Origin: JAQVCM01 sp040403095
GTDB lineage: Bacteria > Bacteroidota > Bacteroidia > Flavobacteriales_D > Crocinitomicaceae
Direction: 5' to 3'
Assembly: GCA_040403095.1 (NCBI GenBank)
Contig: JBBALI010000006.1
Coordinates: 1 to 64,000 of the forward strand
DNA length: 64,000 nucleotides
Both the position numbers and the translations under genes were made by a program. Positions 1 to 8,460 of this stretch are shown piece by piece. A model generated the notes under the pieces. That model was not told the origin of the DNA, did not search any database, and saw only the letters and a list, made by a program, of their open reading frames with translations. Position 1 is the stretch's first letter. Every line of letters begins with the position of its first letter.

Positions 1-446
1 CCTTTTCCTTCAATAAAAAAATGTCCTTCACAATTTATAAAAATCCTTCCTATCAAATAACCAGGATCTTCCATCCTACCTTGAATGAAAGATTGAGCTA
101 AAAAATTATAAATATAAATGATGCCAAAATAACCTTTATTTGCGTTCTCTTTCAAATAATCAAGTTCCCAAAATGGATGTGATTCGGGTAACAAAAATAC
201 ATTTGTATGTCGATGAAAAAGCAAAACATCACTACCAACAAAAACTTGAGCCTCATATTCACCTTTGTCGATATATTGCATTCGTATTCGGTCATCAGTT
301 ATATTTGACTTTAAACTAGATACTTCTTCATTTAAAGCTTTCTTTAAATCCAAGAAAACTTTTTGAGTATCTTGAAAAATATCTTGTTTCAAAGCAGATT
401 TAGTGAGCAATAAATCTAATATTGATTTTCTATCAATGACTTCCAT
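1..446 (-). CDS. hypothetical protein, 3' part cut off by window edge
   Basis: An open frame of about 148 codons runs leftwards from an ATG at 444-446 and leaves the window without a stop, so the C-terminus is missing. It begins MEVIDRKSILDLLLTKSALK and goes on with a charged helical segment, then a mixed region rich in aromatic residues (FHRHTNVFLLPESHPFWELD). There is no signal peptide or membrane segment in the visible part. I do not recognise the family. The frame has the same AT-rich codon use as its neighbours. It lies downstream of proS on the same strand, but the proS terminator separates the two, so it probably has its own promoter. Confidence 0.6.
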   Translation of the reverse strand, partial: MEVIDRKSILDLLLTKSALKQDIFQDTQKVFLDLKKALNEEVSSLKSNITDDRIRMQYIDKGEYEAQVFVGSDVLLFHRHTNVFLLPESHPFWELDYLKENANKGYFGIIYIYNFLAQSFIQGRMEDPGYLIGRIFINCEGHFFIEGK

Positions 447-493
447 ATTTTCATCTATTTAAATAAATAAAATCCAAAATTTTAACTAGTTAC

Positions 494-526
494 AAAAAAA
501 AATGCTGAACATTGATCCAGCATTTT
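494..526 (-). terminator. Rho-independent terminator of proS
   Basis: A 9-bp stem (AAAATGCTG at 499-507 pairing with CAGCATTTT at 518-526) lies just past the proS stop. On the minus strand it is followed by a run of about nine U, from the A-run at 494-502. Confidence 0.75.
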
Positions 527-532
527 GATATT

Positions 533-2008
533 TTAATAAGCTTTCGCAATTACAACGCGGTGTTTTGAGGGTTTACCTGTCACCATGCAATTTCCATCTT
601 CTTCGATCGAATCTAAAGGAATACAACGAATGGTCGCTTGTGTCTCTGTTTTAATTAAGGCTTCAGTTTCTGCAGTTCCATCCCAATGCACTAAGTAAAA
701 ACCTCCCTCCTTTTCGATTTTCTCTTTGAAAACGTCATATGAATCAAGTTTTTGAATGTTGTCAGCTCTGAATTGATTGGCGCGATTGAACAAATTTTCT
801 TGGATGTCAATCATCAATTGTCCAATGAGATTTTCAATTCCTTCAAACTCAACAACTGATTTTTCTTTTGTATCTCTTCTAACAATTTCTGCTTTGCCTT
901 CAGCCAAATCTCTTGGACCAAGTGCTACTCTTACAGGAACACCCTTCGTTTCATATTCAGCAAATTTCCATCCTGGTCGGCGATTGTCATCGTCATCAAA
1001 TTTCACTGATATGCCCATTGCTTTCAACTTTTGAACCAATTCATTTGCCTTGATTGAAACTTGCTCTAATTCTTCAGCAGATTTATAAATTGGTACAATA
1101 ACCACTTGAATTGGAGCCAATTTTGGGGGCAAAACCAAACCTTCATCATCAGAATGCGTCATAATCAATGCACCCATCAAACGCGTAGAAACTCCCCAAG
1201 AAGTTGCCCAAACATGTTCCAATTTCCCATCTTTATCAGCAAATTTAACATCAAATGCTTTGGCGAAATTTTGACCCAAAAAATGAGACGTTCCTGCTTG
1301 TAAAGCTTTTCCATCTTGCATCATTGCTTCAATACAATAAGTATCATCTGCTCCAGCAAATCTTTCACTTTCTGTCTTCTTACCTCGAATCACTGGCATT
1401 GACATCCATTTTTCAGAAAATTCTGTATAAACATTTAGCATTTGCTCAGCTTCCGCGATCGCTTCATCTTTAGTTGCGTGTGCAGTGTGACCTTCTTGCC
1501 ACAAAAACTCAGATGTTCTTAAAAACAAGCGTGTTCTCATTTCCCAACGAACAACATTCGCCCATTGATTGATTAACAATGGTAAATCTCTATATGATTG
1601 TATCCAACCTTTGTATGTATTCCAAATGATTGCTTCACTTGTAGGACGAACGATTAATTCTTCTTCCAATTTTGCGTCTGGATCAACAATCAATTTTGTT
1701 TTATCTGTCGGATCAGTTTTTAATCTATAGTGGGTCACAACAGCACATTCTTTAGCAAAACCTTCAGCATTTTTTTCTTCTGCTTCAAACAAACTTTTAG
1801 GTATAAACAAGGGGAAATAAGCATTTTGATGTCCAGTTTCCTTGAACATAATGTCCAATTGTGCTTGGATTTTTTCCCAAATTGCAAATCCATATGGTTT
1901 AATGACCATGCAGCCTCTAACTCCTGAATTTTCAGCCAATCCAGCGCGATTCACTAAATCATTGTACCACTTTGAATAATCTTCCGCTCTTGTTGTGTTC
2001 TTTGCCAT
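533..2008 (-). CDS. proS: prolyl-tRNA synthetase
   Basis: Cytoplasmic class II aminoacyl-tRNA synthetase that charges tRNA-Pro with proline. At 491 residues it matches the shorter archaeal/eukaryotic-like (ThrRS-related) ProRS type, not the longer bacterial type with an editing insertion. Visible features are the motif 1 region (GCMVIKPYG, residues 32-40, onwards), the RPTSE substrate loop at 121-125, motif 2 around RWEMRTRLFLRTSEFLWQEG (154-173), and a motif 3 region near GVSTRLMGALIMTHSDDEG. It is followed by the anticodon-binding domain and a C-terminal domain that ends in Tyr, as is usual in this type. The ATG start is at 2006-2008, with a TAnnTTTG box about 55 bp upstream. It is divergent from the lipoprotein gene at 2115. 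Confidence 0.97.
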   Translation of the reverse strand: MAKNTTRAEDYSKWYNDLVNRAGLAENSGVRGCMVIKPYGFAIWEKIQAQLDIMFKETGHQNAYFPLFIPKSLFEAEEKNAEGFAKECAVVTHYRLKTDPTDKTKLIVDPDAKLEEELIVRPTSEAIIWNTYKGWIQSYRDLPLLINQWANVVRWEMRTRLFLRTSEFLWQEGHTAHATKDEAIAEAEQMLNVYTEFSEKWMSMPVIRGKKTESERFAGADDTYCIEAMMQDGKALQAGTSHFLGQNFAKAFDVKFADKDGKLEHVWATSWGVSTRLMGALIMTHSDDEGLVLPPKLAPIQVVIVPIYKSAEELEQVSIKANELVQKLKAMGISVKFDDDDNRRPGWKFAEYETKGVPVRVALGPRDLAEGKAEIVRRDTKEKSVVEFEGIENLIGQLMIDIQENLFNRANQFRADNIQKLDSYDVFKEKIEKEGGFYLVHWDGTAETEALIKTETQATIRCIPLDSIEEDGNCMVTGKPSKHRVVIAKAY

Positions 2009-2062
2009 TGCTGTAATTGAATTTTTGTTTACAAAAACCTTAAAATAAGGTTAAATTTTCTG

Positions 2063-2070
2063 CAAATGTA
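2063..2070 (-). promoter_or_regulatory. candidate -7 box for proS (TACATTTG)
   Basis: Reading leftwards, TACATTTG matches the Bacteroidota -7 consensus TAnnTTTG. It lies about 55 bp before the proS ATG. No clear -33 TTTG is seen. Confidence 0.5.
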
Positions 2071-2114
2071 GAAATAAAGATTATCTTTATAATTAAGTTT
2101 TAAATGTACCTATC

Positions 2115-3191
2115 ATGAAAAATTTATTTCCATTATCAATTTTTGCTGTAGCAACACTGATTTTAAATTCTTGTGCCAGTATTTCGGATACGCCAGATGA
2201 CGATGTTTATGTAGTAAAGAGCGCTCAAATTCCTGTTGGGGAATCTTTGGATGACGAAACAAATTATAGCGCCTTTAAATATAAGAAAGATAGAAATAAC
2301 AACAATGTAAGTTATTCTGCTGGAGGAGGAATGAATAATTTTGACCCTTTCTTTATGGGTGGTTTAGGTTACAGACCAAATCATTTTGGATACAATCCTT
2401 ATCAAATGAATGCATACCCATATTACAATGACAGAAGCTGGGCATACATTCCTGGTTACGGTTGGAGTTATGTGAACCCATACTACGGAAATCCATTCTA
2501 TGGTGGTTACGGAAATTATTACAATTACTACAACCATGGTTACAATTCTGGTTTCTACAGCAACAATTATTATGGAAATAATTATGGTTGGAATAACAAC
2601 AATTGGAACAACAACAACAACAACAATTGGAATAACAATAACAACAGCGGAGGCGGTTCTGGGAACTCTAATCCATACCATCACAGCGGCCCAAGAGGCA
2701 GCAATGGCGGTGGCGGCGTAGTCACTCGATCAAATATTCCGGGAACTTTAAAAAGCAGTACTTCACCCATGACAAGCTCAAATTCTGTAGGTTCTGGGAC
2801 AATTGTTAAACCCGTTGGAAAAGAAACTGTGATGTCAAGAAACAATACTGGAAGACAATTAGATATTTCAACAAGAACCAATGAAAATGGTGATTTTTCT
2901 AGACCTGGTAGAATTCAAAGTGGCTTGTCCAGCAATTCAAGAGGTGGATCGGTAGGTTCAACATCGAGAAATACGAATGTTTTTAATGGAATCGAGAACA
3001 ATTCTGGAGGTTCTTCAACAAGAGGTTCTGCTGGAAATTCTGGATCATCGTCATCTCCAAGCAGAAGTGGTGGTGGATCAATTGGAACATCTTCCACAAG
3101 ATCTAGCGGAGGTTCAACAGGCGGAAATAGCAGTGGTGGTGGATCAACTTCTCGCCCATCATCTGGTTCATCAGGTGGAGGAAGAAGATAA
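2115..3191 (+). CDS. low-complexity Asn/Gly/Tyr/Ser-rich lipoprotein
   Basis: Predicted lipoprotein of 358 residues with signal peptide MKNLFPLSIFAVATLILNSC and lipobox LNSC (Cys20), followed by an acidic stretch (DTPDDDV). Residues about 75-150 are rich in Tyr, Asn, Gly and Pro (repeated NPYYG and GGYG-like units). Next comes an Asn tract broken by Trp (about 155-180), then a long Ser/Gly/Thr/Arg tail to the end that ends GGGRR. No catalytic motif is visible. Similar low-complexity lipoproteins are common in Flavobacteriales and are usually called hypothetical; surface exposure is my inference. It is 39 bp upstream of a porin on the same strand, so the two may be co-transcribed. Confidence 0.75.
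   Translation: MKNLFPLSIFAVATLILNSCASISDTPDDDVYVVKSAQIPVGESLDDETNYSAFKYKKDRNNNNVSYSAGGGMNNFDPFFMGGLGYRPNHFGYNPYQMNAYPYYNDRSWAYIPGYGWSYVNPYYGNPFYGGYGNYYNYYNHGYNSGFYSNNYYGNNYGWNNNNWNNNNNNNWNNNNNSGGGSGNSNPYHHSGPRGSNGGGGVVTRSNIPGTLKSSTSPMTSSNSVGSGTIVKPVGKETVMSRNNTGRQLDISTRTNENGDFSRPGRIQSGLSSNSRGGSVGSTSRNTNVFNGIENNSGGSSTRGSAGNSGSSSSPSRSGGGSIGTSSTRSSGGSTGGNSSGGGSTSRPSSGSSGGGRR
2587..2652 (+). repeat. AAC/AAT trinucleotide-rich tract coding for Asn
   Basis: Short tandem AAC and AAT units, broken by TGG (Trp), encode the Asn tract of the lipoprotein. The unit is three bases, so length changes would keep the reading frame. Confidence 0.7.
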
Positions 3192-3230
3192 TTTTATTTT
3201 TAAATTAACTCTTATTGATTTCAATTTCGC

Positions 3231-4688
3231 ATGTTTAAGTATTCCTTAGCTTCTATTTTATTTTTTTCATTTTCAAACATTTTTAGTCAAAATGTTGTTG
3301 ATTTAGTGAGATATTCAAACGTTCAATTACAAGGAAGCGCACGTTTTGAATCTATGGCAGGTTCTTTTGGTGCTTTGGGAGCTGATATAAGTGCTTCATT
3401 AATTAATCCTGCTGGTTACGGGAGATTTTCTTCCAATCAATTTAACATGGGACTAAATTATAACCACATTGGCAATAGTAATTATTTTGAAGGAACAACA
3501 ACAGAATCTTCCAAAAGCCTAGTTCGTCCATCTAATGTTGGAATTGTCATTGTGAACGATGTCTCTGGCAAAAACAAAGGCTTTTTATATAATCAAATTG
3601 GATTCAGTTATAATAGAGTCGATAATTTTACAGACAATCTCAATTACAAAGGAAAATTATACAATTCTCTTCTTGATGTTTTTGCCTCAGACGGTTACGG
3701 TTTATCTCCAGAACAGTTTTCTCCATTTTCAACTGCATTGGCATGGGAAACTTACGCCATTGACCCTGGAATGAATGGAAGTTATCTTCCAAGATTAACT
3801 GCCAATGATACAATGGCACACAATCGAACAATCGATACCAAAGGAGGTATTTCTGAATATACTTTTTCATTCAGTACAAACTATATCAATAAATTGTATT
3901 TGGGAGTCAATTGGGGAATTAGAACGATTCGATATACGGAACAATTCATTCACAGAGAAAAACTAGAGAATGCTTCACTTTCCTTGGATTCATTCAATTA
4001 TCAATACAATTTGAGCACTAAAGGAAGCGGAAACAATCTGAAAATTGGAATGATTTATCTTCCTTTTGATGCGATGAGACTTGGATTAAGCCTACATTCA
4101 CCAACATTTTACAATTTAGCAGATGAATGGTCAGCAGATATGACTACTTATCAAAATGATACTATTTATGCACTTCCAACAGGAACTAAACCGACCGCAA
4201 ATTACAAGTATAGACTTCGCACTCCAACCAAATTGATCGGTTCATTGGGGTATGTTTTTGGTACTAAAGGTTGTATCAATGTAGATGTAGAATATTTAAA
4301 CTACCAATGGGCTAACCTAAAATCCACGAAAGATGTCAATTTTGCTCCTGAAGCGAACGATTACAAATATCAAAATGAGGAAGCTGACAAATTGCTAAGA
4401 TCTGTATTCAATATCAGAGTTGGAGGAGAAATCGTATTTCAATCGCAATATTTTCTGCGTGGCGGTTATGCTTTTTACCCGCAGCCATATGCTAAAGATG
4501 CATCAAATGGAACTTCAGGAAGCACAATTTACAGTGTAGGTGCAGGAATAAAATTTAAAAGAAGCACTTTTGATATAGCATATAAATACCAAACCAAAAA
4601 ATACAATTATTACGCTTTTGCTGAGAGCAGGGCTCAAATATCATCCATTACTCAAGGACTTGTTGTCTGCTATAATATTACTTTTTAA
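3231..4688 (+). CDS. outer-membrane beta-barrel protein, OmpP1/FadL/TodX-like
   Basis: A 485-residue predicted outer-membrane protein with a signal peptide cleaved near NIFSQ (about residue 20). The mature start has the pattern of Bacteroidota OmpP1/FadL-type transporters: VDLVRYSN, then ARFESMAGSFGALGADISAS and LINPAGYGRF. The rest alternates amphipathic strands, as expected for a barrel, and ends in an aromatic residue (CYNITF). By family it would take up hydrophobic compounds through the outer membrane; the substrate cannot be read from sequence. Its last 48 bp overlap the 3' end of the convergent gene at 4641-6209. Confidence 0.8.
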   Translation: MFKYSLASILFFSFSNIFSQNVVDLVRYSNVQLQGSARFESMAGSFGALGADISASLINPAGYGRFSSNQFNMGLNYNHIGNSNYFEGTTTESSKSLVRPSNVGIVIVNDVSGKNKGFLYNQIGFSYNRVDNFTDNLNYKGKLYNSLLDVFASDGYGLSPEQFSPFSTALAWETYAIDPGMNGSYLPRLTANDTMAHNRTIDTKGGISEYTFSFSTNYINKLYLGVNWGIRTIRYTEQFIHREKLENASLSLDSFNYQYNLSTKGSGNNLKIGMIYLPFDAMRLGLSLHSPTFYNLADEWSADMTTYQNDTIYALPTGTKPTANYKYRLRTPTKLIGSLGYVFGTKGCINVDVEYLNYQWANLKSTKDVNFAPEANDYKYQNEEADKLLRSVFNIRVGGEIVFQSQYFLRGGYAFYPQPYAKDASNGTSGSTIYSVGAGIKFKRSTFDIAYKYQTKKYNYYAFAESRAQISSITQGLVVCYNITF

Positions 4689-6209
4689 GCATTTTTTAAC
4701 CGATTCAGAAAATGAAGTCTTATTAATTTTACTGTCGATCCATGCTTCTATATTGAAAAACTCTAAAACAACGCGCTCTTGGTGATCTTGCATCAAAATA
4801 TCAACTTCCTGATTCATTGATGTAAAAATTTCTTGCGTAGCTTTGGGATTAGAAACTTTTGATAATTTTCTAATATATTTAATTAAAACATCTTCAATTT
4901 TATAATCTCTCTCATATTTAGATAAATACCTATTGGTAGATTTGATTACATATTCTAAAAAGTCATAATTCTCTAGTTCATAGTGTAAAACTAAATTCAG
5001 CAGTCGACTGAAGCTGTAAATATCTTGTCTTAAATTTTGCTCATTGTCATTCAAAACTTCATTTAAATAGGAAAGTGCTTTCTTGTAATCACCAATTCCG
5101 AAATAGCTGTAAGCTTTGTTATACAGTAAAATCACTTCTTGCTCTTTGCTGATTTTATCCTGAAAAGCCAATTTCCCTTGATCAATTTCAGGAATTAAAT
5201 CAACTGACTTTTGCATTTCTCCCATATAATGCAATAAATTCAACTCTTGATTATAACAATTAGCAAAGATCCTTACAGTAATATCAACTGAATTAAATCC
5301 TTTTTTCCCTAATAACGAACGCAAATCTTGAATTGATTTTTGGGCGTTTTCAAAGTCATAATTATCAGTGTAACATCTAAGTAAGTGAAAAAGAGTCATC
5401 ACATATCTTTGTGGTGAATCTTCCATTATTTTGGGATTATTTTCTAAGATTTGTCTCGTTCTGTTGAAAAACTGAAAGCTATCTTCGTAATTTCTGGTTG
5501 TAGCCGCACACAAACCTTTGATGTAATAACACATTGAAGTTGCGCGCGTTGAAATCGCAGTATTTTTCCCTTTTATCAAATGATAATCGGCGATCGAATC
5601 AACAACTTTTCGTTCTTGCTCATTTCTTGTGAATCCACCACTTCTAAAAATTAAGTTGATTTTGGAATAAACAACTTGATATTCAGCTAAATTTCGAAGC
5701 TTGGCTATTACCATTTCCTCTTCTTCTACTAACTCATCTAAGTTTGTGGAGAATTCTCCTTCTTCATAAGCTTCTTCAAGTAATTTCTTTTGCCATGCAA
5801 TTAATTCATACCAATAATAAAATTTTTCATGATCTGCTGCTACTTCTTTGGCTCGACTTACAAATTTTTCACATTCTTTGTACAGTGCTTTATTGAATAA
5901 TATTTCAACGTTTTTGATTTCCTGTTTAAGTAAACTACTGATTGATTGTTCACTATAAAAAGAACGTAAACTTTTTAGAATCAATTTATAAAGGTGGTTT
6001 TTCTCAGAAGGTAGGTGTTTGATAAAAGTCTCCTTTTGAAACTCAACTTTTAATGCTTCTTCATTGTAAACCTGTTGTTTTTCAATTGCATCAAAAATTT
6101 TTAAATAATTTTTATCACCAGATTGTAGCGACGAAGTCAATTTAAAAAATCGCTTTTCTGACTTACTTAAAGATTTGACAAGTTTAAATAATTCTGTTGA
6201 TGGCTTCAT
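4641..6209 (-). CDS. hypothetical cytosolic alpha-helical repeat protein
   Basis: A 522-residue protein with no signal peptide or membrane segment. It begins MKPSTELFKLVKSLSKSEKR and consists almost wholly of predicted helices with TPR-like spacing, for example LLYNKAYSYFGIGDYKKALSYLNE near residues 360-385. I recognise the general Bacteroidota type (hypothetical proteins whose N-terminus contains LSKSEKRFFKL) but no known function. TPR-like folds usually bind proteins. It is convergent with the porin and overlaps it by 48 bp. A TACTTTTG box lies 24 bp before the start. Confidence 0.75.
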   Translation of the reverse strand: MKPSTELFKLVKSLSKSEKRFFKLTSSLQSGDKNYLKIFDAIEKQQVYNEEALKVEFQKETFIKHLPSEKNHLYKLILKSLRSFYSEQSISSLLKQEIKNVEILFNKALYKECEKFVSRAKEVAADHEKFYYWYELIAWQKKLLEEAYEEGEFSTNLDELVEEEEMVIAKLRNLAEYQVVYSKINLIFRSGGFTRNEQERKVVDSIADYHLIKGKNTAISTRATSMCYYIKGLCAATTRNYEDSFQFFNRTRQILENNPKIMEDSPQRYVMTLFHLLRCYTDNYDFENAQKSIQDLRSLLGKKGFNSVDITVRIFANCYNQELNLLHYMGEMQKSVDLIPEIDQGKLAFQDKISKEQEVILLYNKAYSYFGIGDYKKALSYLNEVLNDNEQNLRQDIYSFSRLLNLVLHYELENYDFLEYVIKSTNRYLSKYERDYKIEDVLIKYIRKLSKVSNPKATQEIFTSMNQEVDILMQDHQERVVLEFFNIEAWIDSKINKTSFSESVKKCLKSNIIADNKSLSNG

Positions 6210-6232
6210 AAATTAGACAAATAAGTAGATTT

Positions 6233-6240
6233 CAAAAGTA
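6233..6240 (-). promoter_or_regulatory. candidate -7 box (TACTTTTG) for the helical repeat gene
   Basis: On the minus strand TACTTTTG followed by GAAA matches TAnnTTTG and is the same octamer as the gapA and ABC-operon boxes. It lies 24 bp before the ATG at 6209. Confidence 0.5.
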
Positions 6241-6350
6241 TCATATCAGATTCAAAAAACATTGTTTTTGAATTAACAAATATATAAAATTCTTGGAATC
6301 CTAAATGTTAATTTTTGAAAATCCTATAAGTAAATTTTGCTCAAAATGAT

Positions 6351-6376
6351 GAAGAGTCTCCGTTAGAAGACTCTTC
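6351..6376 (-). terminator. possible terminator downstream of the GH73 gene
   Basis: A perfect 9-bp inverted repeat (GAAGAGTCT / AGACTCTTC) with an 8-nt loop lies about 60 bp beyond the stop of the muramidase gene. On the minus strand it is followed only by a short U-run (ATCATTTTGAG), so it is a weak candidate. Confidence 0.4.
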
Positions 6377-6437
6377 AAACAAACAACAACATACTAAACT
6401 CCTCTCCACTTTCGTGGCAAATCGAGATCGAATCGAT

Positions 6438-7349
6438 TTATTTGAGGGCAATTTTCTCACCTCTTGGCAAAAGCTCATCTGGTGAGGAAATGCTATTTTT
6501 ATCCATCAAAGATTCAAGTTTAATTCCCTCTAATTGAGAAATCATTCTTAAAGTCAACGGATTATTTACAGAAAATGTTTCTGCAGATTTAGATCTTCTT
6601 CTTTTTGGTTGCAGATAAATTATATCACCTTCCTCAAGTACATCTTTCTTTTCACCAAAATCATTGTATTTATACAACTGCCATAATCCTACAGAAAATT
6701 CTTTTGAAATTCGGTAAAAAGTATCCCCTTTTTTGGCAACGATGTATTTGATTTTGTTTTTGTGTAAAACTACAGTGTGCTGTCCTTCAATAGCTTTTGT
6801 GTTTGAATTTGCTGATAAAGCAGTTGGAATTACAGTTTCATTGCCCACTTCGTCAAATTCATTTAATTTCAATCTCTCAATCAAATCAATTAACAATTGA
6901 GGGTATTTAGGATTCGTGGCATAACCAGCATCTTTCAAACCTTGCGCCCAACCTTTATAATCATTAGCTTTCAATGTAAAAAGACTTGCATATCTAGATC
7001 TTTCGGCTAAAAACTTGCTGTGATCTTCAAATGATTCATTTGCTGTAGAATAACTTCTAAAACACTCTCCTTTTTGGTCGTCGTCTATATATATTTTTTC
7101 TCCCGTCCAATTGTGACATTTGATTCCAAAATGATTATTAGCTTGTTGGGCTAACGTTGAATTTCCATTTCCACTTTCGAGAATCCCCTGCGCCATCGTA
7201 ATACTTGCCGGGATTTTATATTGAATCATTTGTCCGATAGCGACACTTTTCCAAGTTGAAACATATTCTTCTTGGGTATATTTTTTCTCTACATTGGCAA
7301 AAAGAATTCCAACTGAGAAAAGACCAATAATTAATGAAAAATACTTCAT
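6438..7349 (-). CDS. secreted glucosaminidase (GH73) with C-terminal LysM
   Basis: Predicted peptidoglycan hydrolase. The N-terminal signal is MKYFSLIIGLFSVGILFANV. A GH73 mannosyl-glycoprotein endo-beta-N-acetylglucosaminidase-like domain follows (about residues 35-175) with the family pattern SITMAQGILESGNGNSTLA and NNHFGIKCH. A LysM domain (YIVAKKGDTFYRISKEF) and a second, weaker LysM-like repeat reach the C-terminus. The frame is open upstream to an ATG at 7403, but starting at 7349 puts the signal peptide at the N-terminus, so I chose that. It would cut glycan strands in the periplasm during growth or division. The endonuclease gene lies 86 bp upstream on the same strand. Confidence 0.85.
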   Translation of the reverse strand: MKYFSLIIGLFSVGILFANVEKKYTQEEYVSTWKSVAIGQMIQYKIPASITMAQGILESGNGNSTLAQQANNHFGIKCHNWTGEKIYIDDDQKGECFRSYSTANESFEDHSKFLAERSRYASLFTLKANDYKGWAQGLKDAGYATNPKYPQLLIDLIERLKLNEFDEVGNETVIPTALSANSNTKAIEGQHTVVLHKNKIKYIVAKKGDTFYRISKEFSVGLWQLYKYNDFGEKKDVLEEGDIIYLQPKRRRSKSAETFSVNNPLTLRMISQLEGIKLESLMDKNSISSPDELLPRGEKIALK

Positions 7350-7434
7350 GGTTTCAATGTTATTAACACCATTACGGCAGTTATTAACAATTGTTACGCT
7401 CAAATATCAAGAAATTTATTTTTTTTACAAAAAT

Positions 7435-8361
7435 TTATTGATCCTCATGTAAATAGCACTTTCCACTTGCATTCAACGTTTTGTTTTTACAGCGATTGCC
7501 AGCTTTCGTTGTTCCTTTGCATTGCACTGATACTTTCAATCTGCCTTCAGTCTGAACCGTCTTTTTTACGGAAGATTTAATAGTTGTATTTGAACTTGAA
7601 CTTGCGGTAGATTTCCATGTCCAGCAGGAAACACAAGTTGCTTTTTCTAACGAATTTTCTACTTTATCCTCTAATTTTGGAAAAAAATCTATTCCTGTCA
7701 GTTTTTCTAAACTATCAATGGAAATCACGTATTTTGACAATACTTCTTGAGAAGATTCGTTAGGTAAAACAAATGCAATTGCTTTTATTCCAGGTTCTTT
7801 ATAGTCTAAAATTACTTTATAATATTTTTCAGGAACTGAAACTTTATTGGCACCAATGGTATTCAAATTTTTATGCAAAATCGGTCCTGTGACCACATAA
7901 ATTGATTCATTTTCTACTGCCCAATCTCTGACTAAATCTTCTAATCTTTTCCAAATTCCACGATTAAAACCTGGTAATTGAGGACTCATGTTGCTGTAAT
8001 AAAATGATTCAATCATTGACTTTTCAGACCAAGCCATATCGCCAGCTGGTACTAAGTGACCTCGATCGTAACCAGACTTTGTATAATCTTCAGCATTGGC
8101 AGTGCTTGTAGAAACTTTCGGATCGACAATAAACTTATCTGTTCGCTCAAATTTTTTCTCCGTTTCTGCTTTCGTTAATTCATACGCTACCCAATAAGCC
8201 TGTTCATGCTTTTCGCAATATTCTAAACTGTATGCTGCATGATGAATTACGATTGAATTTGAATCACGAAAAGGAATCTCAAGGTTAGTTATTTTGGATT
8301 TCTCTTGCGAAAAAGCGAAAATGCTACTCAATAAAAATAGAAAACTGAACAGATTTTTCAT
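7435..8361 (-). CDS. secreted non-specific DNA/RNA endonuclease (NUC1 type) with Cys-rich tail
   Basis: 308 residues with a signal peptide ending near IFAFSQ (about 19). The core is the beta-beta-alpha-metal nuclease domain: DRGHLVPAGDM (Asp99-Arg-Gly-His102, His being the general base) and the later metal-ligand region NMSPQLPGFNRGIWKRLE with Asn133. By family it cuts single- and double-stranded DNA and RNA outside the cytoplasm, probably for nutrient scavenging. After the core come a CVSCW motif and a C-terminal module CKGTTKAGNRCKNK...CYLH, whose spacing looks like a small zinc-binding site. That tail is not part of the minimal nuclease. It is not downstream of any clear T9SS signal. Confidence 0.88.
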   Translation of the reverse strand: MKNLFSFLFLLSSIFAFSQEKSKITNLEIPFRDSNSIVIHHAAYSLEYCEKHEQAYWVAYELTKAETEKKFERTDKFIVDPKVSTSTANAEDYTKSGYDRGHLVPAGDMAWSEKSMIESFYYSNMSPQLPGFNRGIWKRLEDLVRDWAVENESIYVVTGPILHKNLNTIGANKVSVPEKYYKVILDYKEPGIKAIAFVLPNESSQEVLSKYVISIDSLEKLTGIDFFPKLEDKVENSLEKATCVSCWTWKSTASSSSNTTIKSSVKKTVQTEGRLKVSVQCKGTTKAGNRCKNKTLNASGKCYLHEDQ

Positions 8362-8410
8362 AAACCAAATGTAATAATAACTGTAGATTTAAGCATTCAC
8401 AAAAATGAAT

Positions 8411-8440
8411 AAAACAAAAAAGCCCGATAAATCGGGCTTT
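8411..8440 (-). terminator. Rho-independent terminator of the acyl synthase gene
   Basis: The stem is GCCCGAT / ATCGGGC (8422-8428, 8431-8437), extended by A-T pairs, with a 2-nt loop. On the minus strand the A-rich run at 8411-8421 becomes a U-tract. It sits 20 bp beyond the stop at 8461. Confidence 0.85.
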
Positions 8441-8460
8441 AAATACTTTTTGACAAAGAA

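Noticed and set aside
2587..2652. Trinucleotide repeats as a phase-variation switch
   Set aside because: A three-base unit cannot shift the reading frame, so on/off switching by slippage is not expected; only length change is.
2364..2684. Minus-strand frame of 106 codons within the lipoprotein gene
   Set aside because: It is a shadow of the repetitive Asn/Gly/Tyr coding sequence. Its product is almost only Val, Ile and Thr, which has no sense as a protein.
7350..7403. Upstream ATG (7403) as start of the GH73 gene
   Set aside because: It would place 18 residues before the signal peptide and bury it. ATG 7349 gives a standard N-terminus.
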